A stretch of DNA of 64,000 bases from NCBI RefSeq assembly GCF_000017685.1, contig NC_010602.1, positions 2,373,501 to 2,437,500 of the forward strand. Reading direction: 5' to 3'. The notes beneath the pieces were generated by a model. The model saw only the letters and a list, made by a program, of their open reading frames with translations. It did not search any database and had not been told where the DNA came from. This document shows, in pieces, positions 29,275-37,437 of the stretch (positions within the stretch are counted from its first letter, which is position 1; the number at the start of each line of letters is the position of its first letter). A program made the translations under genes and the position numbers. This DNA comes from Leptospira biflexa serovar Patoc strain 'Patoc 1 (Paris)' (GTDB taxonomy: Bacteria > Spirochaetota > Leptospiria > Leptospirales > Leptospiraceae).

Positions 29275-31089
29275 ATGCGGTTGGCAAAGATTTGTTTTCC
29301 CTTCGTTTCCCTACTCCTATTCCCAACAATGGTAACTGGGGATTCGAAAATTCCAGAAATCCCTCACTCCGAGGTTGGATTCCCTTTGCCTTATTATTCA
29401 CCTGTTTCCGGTACATTTGCGGAAATCAGAAATCACAATTTGCATCTGGGCTCAGACTTCAAATCTTATGGGTTAAACGGGCACAATATCCTTGCCACCT
29501 TTGATGGTTATGTGGAAGAAATTAGTTATTCGAAAACGGGTTATGGACTTTCCTTAAACCTATACAATCCAAAATACAAAATCAAATCCAAATACGCCCA
29601 CTTACACTCCTTTGGCGGAACTCTGACCGAATTAGAATTACTACGTAGAGCCCTTCTTTTGATGGGAGATCCGACTGGATTCCAGTTGAAACTACCACCA
29701 GGTATGTTTACGACAAAAAAAGGGAATGCCATCGGCAAAACGGGTGAGACAGGTTCTGGGCCCCCTCACCTCCACTTAGAATTTCGGTCAGAAAAAGGGA
29801 ATATCAATCCACTCTACTTTTCAGAAATCCACCAGAAGGATGTAACCCCTCCCACCATTTTGTCCATGTTTTTGGAAGGTGACGATTTAGAAAGTCCCCT
29901 CCTCTTTTCAGCCAAAGAAATTGGAAAGGGAAAATTTGAACTATATACCGAAATGGGAGATAAATTCACTTCCATCCAACTAACAGGAAAAGTACGAATC
30001 CGAATGAGTGGTTATGATAAAATACGTTCCCGTAACAAAAACAATGTGTATGGAATGGATTTAGTTGTGAACGGAAACTCAGTTTTTACTAGGAATTTTG
30101 ACTTTTTATCCTTTGAAGACAAATCCCAAAAACACCAATTTTACGATATCAACCGATCTTCCTTATCACCACCTGTTTATTTTTATCATATGTATGAACA
30201 ACCGAAACTCTTCAAAGACGAAGGATATTCGATAGACCTAAACCAATTCCCCAAAAAAGACAAAATCCAAATCCAAGCATCACTACGAGATGCAACTGGC
30301 AACAAGTCTTTCGTTTCTTTTGAAATCATCCATGAACCATCTCCAAAAGATTTCAGAATCAAACAGACTTCTAAAAAAACAGGAAATAAATACAGATCAG
30401 TTGATGGACTCGTCACAATCGATTTAACAAAAGCAGAAGTATCGGGCGACGGAAGTTTACTCATCTCGGAAGTTTTAGAAAAAGACATTCCATTTAAAAT
30501 TCCAAAAGGCCTTCCTCTGAAGGGTAAAATATTTAAGTTAGATACAAAACGTATGAGTTGGAAGGGAGAAGGACTCGGCGAACTGAATTTAGGAGTCACA
30601 CCTTCCATTAAAGAGTCACTTTATTTTTTTGATTCTTCCATTGGAAAATTCCAAGGAATCCAACCCAAACGAAAATCCAATGGTTTTAGTTTCAAACTCA
30701 CAAAACTGGGATACCTGATGGTTTTGGGTGACGAAACTCCCCCGACCGTTTTCCCGATGACGTCAATTGCGCGCTACATCGAACTACCAGAAGTGCGAAA
30801 TCATTGTATGGAAGAAAAATATTATGGATTATCCGATGTGGGCAGCGGTTTTAAAACCAATGTAGAACTGTTAGTCGATGGACAGACGTATCCTTATGAA
30901 TATGATCCGGATCGGAGTGCAATCCGTGTTCTCATTCCCAAAAGCCTACAAAAAGAAAGGCCTTATCTTCTTTTGGAAGTTAAGGCCTCTGATTTTGCCG
31001 GAAATAGTTCCGAACCGTTTGTGGATCTAATTTCTACAAATGGTTGGAAGGAAGACCTTCTTCAGGCTTCCTGTCCAGTCATTGAGTAA
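29275..31089 (+). CDS. M23-family (LytM-type) peptidase, secreted
   Basis: A 604-residue secreted protein with an N-terminal signal (MRLAKICFPFVSLLLFPTMVTG). Residues about 45-185 are an M23/LytM fold with metal ligands HLGSD (HxxxD) and HLHLEF (HxH), preceded by the short YAHLHSFGGTLTE segment. The rest, about 400 residues, is beta-rich and unassigned. With all three zinc-binding elements in place it may cleave peptidoglycan cross-links, or act as an amidase activator. It is divergent to lptE and overlaps the giant greA gene at its 3' end by 28 bp. Confidence 0.82.
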   Translation: MRLAKICFPFVSLLLFPTMVTGDSKIPEIPHSEVGFPLPYYSPVSGTFAEIRNHNLHLGSDFKSYGLNGHNILATFDGYVEEISYSKTGYGLSLNLYNPKYKIKSKYAHLHSFGGTLTELELLRRALLLMGDPTGFQLKLPPGMFTTKKGNAIGKTGETGSGPPHLHLEFRSEKGNINPLYFSEIHQKDVTPPTILSMFLEGDDLESPLLFSAKEIGKGKFELYTEMGDKFTSIQLTGKVRIRMSGYDKIRSRNKNNVYGMDLVVNGNSVFTRNFDFLSFEDKSQKHQFYDINRSSLSPPVYFYHMYEQPKLFKDEGYSIDLNQFPKKDKIQIQASLRDATGNKSFVSFEIIHEPSPKDFRIKQTSKKTGNKYRSVDGLVTIDLTKAEVSGDGSLLISEVLEKDIPFKIPKGLPLKGKIFKLDTKRMSWKGEGLGELNLGVTPSIKESLYFFDSSIGKFQGIQPKRKSNGFSFKLTKLGYLMVLGDETPPTVFPMTSIARYIELPEVRNHCMEEKYYGLSDVGSGFKTNVELLVDGQTYPYEYDPDRSAIRVLIPKSLQKERPYLLLEVKASDFAGNSSEPFVDLISTNGWKEDLLQASCPVIE

Positions 31090-33827
31090 CGGGCAATATC
31101 CAAAACTTCGTAAACTGTTTCTGTAGAACCAAAGACAAGTGTTGCTTCGTTTCCTGTGTGTTTTCCAAGTAAGGATTTTGCGAGCGGTGATTGGTAAGAG
31201 ATGATATTTTTTTCAGTATCAGCATCCCATGCACCTAAGATCGAGTAAGTGACAGACTCACCAGTTTGTTTGTTTTTCAAACGCACAGTGGTTCCGATCC
31301 CTACTTTTTCTGTTTTGACATCACTTAAATCTAAAATTCGAGCACTTTTGAGTTCAGCTTCTAAACGTTTGATGGCCGCTTGGAGCTGTGCTTGTTTTTC
31401 CATCGCCGCTTTGTATTCTGCGTTTTCACGTAAGTCCCCTTTTTCTTGGGCCTCACCGATATCACGAGAGTTTTCCGCCATTTCCACATTCACTAAATGT
31501 TCAAATTCAAGTTTTTTAGCATTAAACGCGCGTCTTGTGACAAGCACCACATCGTGTGGAAGATTTGCCAATGGATCATCGTCTGCATCTTCTTCAGAGT
31601 CATACTCGTCCCAAACAATATTTGGTTTCAGTTCGTTGATAAGAGCATACAATTGGTCTTTTTCTAAGTCTGTCACATAAGGGACTTCTTTGAAAAGAGC
31701 AAATAGTTTCCGAACATACTCATCATCCGCATTGGTTAAAATGTCGCGGAGAAGACTATTGTCTTTTCCGAACAAAATGTCCATCGCTTGGTTTTTGAGT
31801 TTAGTTCCTTTGTCTTCAATTTTGGCAAGTGGTTTTAAGATTCGGAACACTCGCAGTACGAGGTCTTCTTCACTGACTTTTAGCCAATCAAATTTCCAGG
31901 TATGAGAAAGAATGGATTTTGCCACCCAAAGGAAAACTTCAGGGTTTTCTTTGGATTTGTTACAAACCGTTTCGAAAAACAAATTGAGTTCTGCATACTT
32001 TTCATCAGCAACCAAGTTTTGGAAAACAGACCTGTTTACCTTCACTGGCACTTCAAAAAGAAGTCCGATGAGGATATTGATCGCTTCTGGGTGGTGCGAT
32101 CGAATCAGGTCTTTGAAACCTTTTTTGATATCCGTGTTTTCCAATGCCTTTGAAATTTTGAGAGCATCCTCTTTTGTTAGAGTTTGGATTAGGGTTTTTA
32201 ATTCAGGTTCTCTGATTTTATGCGAAAATTCTTCTGTTGGCCACGCCTTTCCTGCTTCTTCCAAGTATAGATAAGCAGAAATTTTACGAATGATGTCACG
32301 AGCCGATTCTTCTTCCACATAATGAGAGATAAAAAACTCACCCGCTTCCGCAGCTTCATCAGAATCGCGCACTGCTTCCATTGCGATTTCTAATTTTTTA
32401 TTCGCATCATTACTAGCTTGGAATTTTTGAGTGAGGGTTTCAGAGTGAGTGATTGGTTTTTCGTGGTATACCACTTCATCCTTTTTCTTCGGATTCATTC
32501 CAATGTTCGCTTCTTTTTTCAGAACCGATTTTACCTTTGCCCACCACTTAGACCATTCCTCTTGTTTCAGGAAGGTTCCAATGAGTTCGTTCTTCATGTC
32601 ACCGATGATCATTCGGTTGTCGTAAGATTTCAGAAGTTGTTTTAAGAACTCAGGTAAGTTCTCAGCAAACATAGTATTGATACCTTGTCTGTCTTCAAAG
32701 TGTTGCACCCAAATATGGTCTTTCTTGAGAGGCTTCAAGGAAGTGATTGCCATTTGGATGGAAAGTTTGTGGTCTTTCTTTTCTTCAAAATCAACAAAGA
32801 TAGAATCTCCCGTTTGAGAGATGGATGTGATTTTACCCACACCCCAGTTTCTATGCATCACATAGTTACCAGTATCAAACACGATGTTTCGTTCAAAGTT
32901 TGTGATACAAAGTTTGACCGGTTTACGGTTGTTACCAAGTTCACTCATCTTGAGGAAATCTTCCAAAAGTGAATGGGCTACATATTTTTGTTTGTAAGAA
33001 CGGATGAGTTCGTTTCTTGCTTTTTGTGAAGCAGGCTCGTGTTCTAATATTTTCTTTAGAAAATAGATGACATGATCCCAATCTTCCATTGCTTTGAATG
33101 GTTCTACAATTGGGTATAATAGACCGACTAACCGAGTTTTTTCTCTTTGTCCAAGTAAGATCCGTTCAATTTTATCGAAGAAGGAAACATCTTCATAATT
33201 GTTTTGAACGATGGTAGGCCAAATCTCTTCCATCGGAACGTATTCTTTATTTTTTGCATACATCTCAACGGCAAGTTTGAGATAAGACATCGCTTTCGGT
33301 TTGTCTTCTTCCATAATGGAGAATCCGTACTTCTTTGCGATCTCTGGGTTTTTGCGGTCTTGTTTGGCTAATTTTTCAAGTACAACTTTGAGTTCTTTGT
33401 TTTTCTTGAGTTTATCGAGAGCTTCCGCTTTCACACGAAGCGCAAGTCTATGGTCACCAAAACGTAAAATAGAATCAGTTATGTATTCAATGATCGTCCA
33501 TTTCGCATGAGCTTTGAAAGAATCCAAAATGTTCTTCACCAAATTCGCATCTCCCATGGAATCTTCCATGAAAGATATGATCATTAACATGTATTTGGCG
33601 GAGATTGACTCAGGGTGTTCTTTGAAATGGTCTTCAATTTTTTGTTTAGCTTCCGCTAGACGATTTTCTGCCTTGTATGCATCAATGACATCGTCAAAGA
33701 TTTTGAATTTAGAAACGGGAACCGTTCCTGCATCAGCACGAACATAAATTTCCTCATTAAATAGAGGTGTGAGTTTGTCGTTGTCGGCAATTTTGTTTGA
33801 TTTGTCTTCGGTAATAGTCTCAGGCAT
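31062..33827 (-). CDS. greA: GreA transcription elongation factor with giant N-terminal extension
   Basis: A 921-residue protein. The last about 160 residues are a complete GreA: coiled-coil with GDLRENAEY, where the acidic tip stimulates RNA cleavage in RNA polymerase, then the C-terminal domain ILGAWDADTEKNIISYQSPLAKSLLGK. The first about 750 residues are helical with TPR-like repeats (NRLAEAKQKIEDHFKEHPES and similar) and are not part of ordinary GreA (about 158 residues). The same architecture occurs in spirochaetes. An SD (GGGAGA) precedes the start. It converges with the M23 gene. Confidence 0.9.
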   Translation of the reverse strand: MPETITEDKSNKIADNDKLTPLFNEEIYVRADAGTVPVSKFKIFDDVIDAYKAENRLAEAKQKIEDHFKEHPESISAKYMLMIISFMEDSMGDANLVKNILDSFKAHAKWTIIEYITDSILRFGDHRLALRVKAEALDKLKKNKELKVVLEKLAKQDRKNPEIAKKYGFSIMEEDKPKAMSYLKLAVEMYAKNKEYVPMEEIWPTIVQNNYEDVSFFDKIERILLGQREKTRLVGLLYPIVEPFKAMEDWDHVIYFLKKILEHEPASQKARNELIRSYKQKYVAHSLLEDFLKMSELGNNRKPVKLCITNFERNIVFDTGNYVMHRNWGVGKITSISQTGDSIFVDFEEKKDHKLSIQMAITSLKPLKKDHIWVQHFEDRQGINTMFAENLPEFLKQLLKSYDNRMIIGDMKNELIGTFLKQEEWSKWWAKVKSVLKKEANIGMNPKKKDEVVYHEKPITHSETLTQKFQASNDANKKLEIAMEAVRDSDEAAEAGEFFISHYVEEESARDIIRKISAYLYLEEAGKAWPTEEFSHKIREPELKTLIQTLTKEDALKISKALENTDIKKGFKDLIRSHHPEAINILIGLLFEVPVKVNRSVFQNLVADEKYAELNLFFETVCNKSKENPEVFLWVAKSILSHTWKFDWLKVSEEDLVLRVFRILKPLAKIEDKGTKLKNQAMDILFGKDNSLLRDILTNADDEYVRKLFALFKEVPYVTDLEKDQLYALINELKPNIVWDEYDSEEDADDDPLANLPHDVVLVTRRAFNAKKLEFEHLVNVEMAENSRDIGEAQEKGDLRENAEYKAAMEKQAQLQAAIKRLEAELKSARILDLSDVKTEKVGIGTTVRLKNKQTGESVTYSILGAWDADTEKNIISYQSPLAKSLLGKHTGNEATLVFGSTETVYEVLDIARYSMTGQEA

Positions 33828-33966
33828 GAAAAGAATCTCCCTCTTCGTATTTCCAATAAAGGGTGTTCATAGTTCCTATAAAGTTGTTACGGTAAATTTA
33901 GCGATGAATCCGCGAAAAGAACAGTCCTAGGGTTCATTTTCCAGGTCCGTTCGATTCTGTAAAGCC

Positions 33967-33994
33967 AAAAAACCCAGCCGATTGGCTGGGTTTT
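33967..33994 (-). terminator. intrinsic terminator of the flaA operon
   Basis: CCCAGCC (33973-33979) and GGCTGGG (33984-33990) form a 7-bp GC-rich stem, extended to 11 bp by flanking A/T pairs, with a GATT loop. The minus-strand read ends in six Ts. It lies about 40 bp past the flaA1 stop. Confidence 0.85.
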
Positions 33995-34031
33995 CCTGGT
34001 CCAAGTAGATTCCCTTGGAGTGAATAGGGAT

Positions 34032-35018
34032 CTATTTGTTTTGGGAAGATCCGTTGCTTCCCCCACAATCGCGCACTTTGGCACTAGTGGAGATCGCTCC
34101 AGACTTCTGGAGCATTTGCTCCAATTTCACTTTGTTTTTGCAATCTTCTTCATCAAAGTCGAGGTTTGCTCCATCAAAGTGAACTTCGAAAGTATCCGCA
34201 AGGACTCTGAGTTCATCAAAGAAGAGATACACTGTTTCTGGTCCCGTACTTGTTCTGGAACGGATTTTGAATTGTTTGAAAATCAAATTCCTTGTCGCAG
34301 GGAAAGCATTGGCTTCTTGCGGAATCCCTGGAGGGATGAGAATATGGAGTGGTCTCCATCCGACAAAGTCAAGTGATCCAAAAGGGAAGATATGGCTATT
34401 GCCATTATAATCTTCTAACCAACCTTCTAAATCATACTCGTTCCCACGGCCAAGGACCCAAACAGAAATGGCTTTTACGTTTCCTGGAGCTTCAATTCCA
34501 TACACTTTTTCCATTTTCTTTTTGTTGTCTGCATCGATGTACGAACGAGCTCTGGTGACTTCATACTCAGGAGCACGAGGTGGGCGAATGGTCACAACGT
34601 TGTTACCAGGAAATGTGAATTGGAATTTGACCGCCAAAACTTTTGCATTCCCTGCATCTACGTTTTTCACATCCCCAGGTTTTCCTGGAACCAGTTTCAC
34701 TTCTCTACTCACAAGAGGAGATTTTGCTGGGTCATTCAGAACAGGAGAATATTTATTGTTTTCATCAAACTTCATATCCCCAGATCCATCTTTGTTCACG
34801 CCGTCTTTGTCAGTGAACACTTCCCAACCAAATGGTGCCGAAGATACTGGATTGTCCCAAGATTCAATGGTAATGGCTTTGAGTTCTAGAGCTCCAATGT
34901 CATTTCCCACAGGTGTTGCCACGCCGTTGGAGACTTTGTATTGTGCCTCTGCAAAACCAATGAGGGCTACCGAGGTGAGCGCTAATAAAGTTAGGATTTT
35001 TGTTTTTTTGTTTTCCAT
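34032..35018 (-). CDS. flaA1: flagellar filament sheath protein FlaA1
   Basis: A 328-residue FlaA-family protein with a signal peptide ([22 protein letters not shown], cleavage near AEAQ). FlaA features are the core blocks [20 protein letters not shown] and [21 protein letters not shown]. It forms part of the periplasmic flagellar sheath that surrounds FlaB. The order and length (about 36 kDa, after a shorter flaA2) match flaA1 of Leptospira. It follows flaA2 by 14 bp with SD GGGAGAAGGGA, so they are one operon; a terminator lies downstream. Confidence 0.85.
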   Translation of the reverse strand: MENKKTKILTLLALTSVALIGFAEAQYKVSNGVATPVGNDIGALELKAITIESWDNPVSSAPFGWEVFTDKDGVNKDGSGDMKFDENNKYSPVLNDPAKSPLVSREVKLVPGKPGDVKNVDAGNAKVLAVKFQFTFPGNNVVTIRPPRAPEYEVTRARSYIDADNKKKMEKVYGIEAPGNVKAISVWVLGRGNEYDLEGWLEDYNGNSHIFPFGSLDFVGWRPLHILIPPGIPQEANAFPATRNLIFKQFKIRSRTSTGPETVYLFFDELRVLADTFEVHFDGANLDFDEEDCKNKVKLEQMLQKSGAISTSAKVRDCGGSNGSSQNK

Positions 35019-35034
35019 TGTTCCCTTCTCCCGC

Positions 35035-35760
35035 TTACCAATTGTCCTTAATTTCAGAACCAGGGTATTTTGCCTCGGATCTGTCTGTTCTCACTTGTAA
35101 ATCATCTACATAAAAGTAGAAGTCCCCTGCTACTTCGTGGACATCGGATGTCACAAAGAGGGAAACAAAGTGTAGGTTTTTATCCAAGAGAGCAAATCTC
35201 GTACTTTGAGGGATGAATCCAGGAACAGTTGCTGTCAACTTTCTCCATCCAAAAAAATCCAAGCGACCCAAACGGATATTATGTGTTACGTCTTTATAAT
35301 CTCTGAATTTAGCAAATAAGGTGTGTCTGTATTTACGTCCGAGGACCCATACAGAAATTTGTCTTACTTTTCCTTTGATGATGTATTCATGCGGAGGGTA
35401 TAATTCCACACGATCCAGCCCTTTAGCAGCAAAATGTGTTTTGACTCCTAAAATATGGTTTTTTTCGATTTTGTCCCCACCATCTTCTGGTACGGTTTTT
35501 TCATCGAATACATCTTTGATGAGCCCACGTTGCACAAGTTTTAAAGTCCTTGTTTCACCGAGTGGAGTGGTTGCTTTGACTCTCCAATCCTCAGCCTCTT
35601 CAAAATCATCTAAAACGATTTTTCTTAGAGGGCTATCCTCATCATTTGCAGTGTTAGCTGTATTTTGTCCGCCAGTATCTGCCTGTGCGTACAACATTCC
35701 TATTGAAAGGAAGAGGCCTAACAACAGTTTGGTCATTCCTAATTTCCCCATGAAACTCAC
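35035..35760 (-). CDS. flaA2: flagellar filament sheath protein FlaA2
   Basis: A 241-residue FlaA-family protein with a signal peptide ([21 protein letters not shown] near the start). Blocks [21 protein letters not shown] and [21 protein letters not shown] parallel those in FlaA1, so the two are paralogues. It starts 2 bp after the stop of the PUR gene; the SD is TAGGAG, where TAG is that gene's stop. Exact numbering of the paralogues rests on length and gene order. Confidence 0.8.
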
Positions 35761-35762
35761 TC

Positions 35763-36002
35763 CTAAAAGGCTCCTAACTCCGGGTCTTTCGTATTCTCAT
35801 TATCGGCTATCCGGCTTTTAAATTGATGCAAGATTTCGATCATTCGATCGATTCCTTCCGCCGGAAGAAAGATCGAGGATTTTTTACTATTCGACCATTC
35901 CGATACTTTCAGGTAAAATCCAGCCTGGTTTTTCTTCAAATCCACCAAGAAAGTCTTGTTTTGTGTTACGATCTTCTCGGTTAGGATTTCGGGGTCCACC
36001 AT
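35763..36002 (-). CDS. PUR-domain nucleic-acid-binding protein (BpuR-like)
   Basis: A 79-residue PUR-alpha-like protein (DUF3276). The single repeat is recognisable: GFYLKVSEWSNSKKSSIFLP and AEGIDRMIEILHQFKSRI. The Borrelia homologue BpuR binds DNA and RNA and regulates expression. Two copies normally dimerise. It is transcribed directly ahead of flaA2 (2 bp gap), so it could regulate flagellar sheath mRNA, but this is inferred. Confidence 0.85.
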   Translation of the reverse strand: MVDPEILTEKIVTQNKTFLVDLKKNQAGFYLKVSEWSNSKKSSIFLPAEGIDRMIEILHQFKSRIADNENTKDPELGAF

Positions 36003-36153
36003 GCATTCCTTCTCCCTGCCTACGGTAATAGTATCGGATTGTGAAACCCATTCCTTAGCTGTAATAGGAAGAAACTGAGGAATGGAAAAGGTTTTTTCGA
36101 ATGTGTGCGATAAAAATTACTAATTTAGTAAAATTTTGTCTCTTGCGCTGGCT

Positions 36154-36624
36154 TTAGGCAAAACGTTTTCGCAGTTCCCTTGCATACGCTAGATCGTGTG
36201 TTAACTTTCTGAGGCGGCGGATGTAGTAATGGGTGACTTCTTTGTAAAATTTCAGCTCCATTTCTTTGTTTTTGGAGAACATATCATGCAAATCGGCATA
36301 CCGAAGTTCGTAGAGTTCGGAGTTTTCCTTGGCTTCGACTTTGGCAGATCGTTTTTCGTCATCAAAAAAAGGCAATTCCCCAAAGTGATCCCCTTCTCCG
36401 AGGGTGATGAGGTTCACATCGTCCCCGTGGCTTGTGGAAGTGGAAATTTGAAGGGTTCCGTACTTGACGATGTACATGGATTCGGCTTCCTCTCCCATGT
36501 CGTACAAAACATTTCTAGGAGGCAGGTGGACTTCCCGAATCTTTTCAGCTATATGTAATAGTTCATCTTGGTTTAACTTTTGGAAGAGATATATTTTTTT
36601 GAGACTCTCTACTTTAGTATTCAT
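36154..36624 (-). CDS. cyclic nucleotide-binding domain protein
   Basis: A 156-residue single-domain protein of the CAP/cNMP-binding fold. The phosphate-binding cassette is GDHFGELPFFDDEKRSAKV, with the conserved Glu and Arg. The C-terminal helix is long (about residues 120-156) and ends without a DNA-binding winged helix, so this is a sensor subunit rather than a CRP-like regulator. It has no obvious partner next to it. The next gene upstream, on the opposite strand, is the NarL-type regulator at 36814. Confidence 0.85.
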   Translation of the reverse strand: MNTKVESLKKIYLFQKLNQDELLHIAEKIREVHLPPRNVLYDMGEEAESMYIVKYGTLQISTSTSHGDDVNLITLGEGDHFGELPFFDDEKRSAKVEAKENSELYELRYADLHDMFSKNKEMELKFYKEVTHYYIRRLRKLTHDLAYARELRKRFA

Positions 36625-36813
36625 TCATTCTCCTAGGATCTTTTGAACATGGGGGAAACTTTCTGATTTTGCAAGAGAAAATTAAGTAGAAAAACTCATG
36701 ATTTTTTCTGGACAAATGAAACGGAATAGTACTAATATTGCCAGTTCTCCTCGTCTACTAGGGGGAAACGCTAGGAAGAAATCAGCTTCTTAGATCCAGA
36801 TAAAGGGAAATTT

Positions 36814-37434
36814 ATGACACCGAAAAAGAAGGTATTACTCGTTGAAGACCACGCAGTGACCAGGGTCGGCGTGAAACATGTGGTCAATGCTTCGAATGAT
36901 TTTGAAGTGGTGGGAGAAGCCGAACATTCCTCTCAAATTGCAAACCTCCTCCAAGAAACGAGACCCGATTTTGTCCTGCTCGACCTTCGCATTCCTGGGG
37001 AAAACGTCCTCAATATGGTGAAAGATTGGAAAAAAGACCTGCCACAACTCAAAGTGGTCACCCTCACCATGCTCGATGAACAACCCATTGTCCATTCGGC
37101 CATTGAAGCGGGAGTGGATGGGTATCTTCTGAAGAGTGATGACTTGAGTAGCCTCACTCGGAACCTGAATGAGATTGCCTCTGGGAAAACGGTGTATTCC
37201 AAAAACCTAAAACTCAGCTTCAATCGAAAACCACAGGATGGTAAGGTTGCCAACAAAAAGGAAAAACAAATCCTCACTCTCCTCGGACAAGGCAAAACCT
37301 ACCAAGAAATTGGAACCGACATTGGGCTTTCCAAACGAACGGTAGAATACCATGTCGGACGTTTGAAAGACAGATTCAATGCGAAAACCGTTGCGGAACT
37401 CATTGGTCGCGCCAAAGAACAAATGTTAATCTAA
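36814..37434 (+). CDS. NarL/FixJ-family response regulator
   Basis: A 206-residue two-domain regulator. The receiver (about 1-120) has an acidic pair (LLVEDHA), phospho-Asp in LLDLRIPG, Thr in TLTML and Lys in LLKSDD. A C-terminal LuxR-type helix-turn-helix (about 140-205) includes KTYQEIGTDIGLSKRTVEYHV. It binds DNA as a dimer once phosphorylated. The sensor partner is probably the hybrid kinase encoded convergently (stops 3 bp apart), but gene order alone does not prove it. Confidence 0.9.
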   Translation: MTPKKKVLLVEDHAVTRVGVKHVVNASNDFEVVGEAEHSSQIANLLQETRPDFVLLDLRIPGENVLNMVKDWKKDLPQLKVVTLTMLDEQPIVHSAIEAGVDGYLLKSDDLSSLTRNLNEIASGKTVYSKNLKLSFNRKPQDGKVANKKEKQILTLLGQGKTYQEIGTDIGLSKRTVEYHVGRLKDRFNAKTVAELIGRAKEQMLI

Positions 37435-37437
37435 ACC

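Noticed and set aside
34468..35100. 210-residue plus-strand frame antisense to flaA1
   Set aside because: It is covered by an unambiguous FlaA gene with operon context; the frame is a by-product of codon use.
36625..36813. 31-codon plus-strand frame ahead of the NarL regulator
   Set aside because: It is short, polar and without a good start context; more likely leader sequence.
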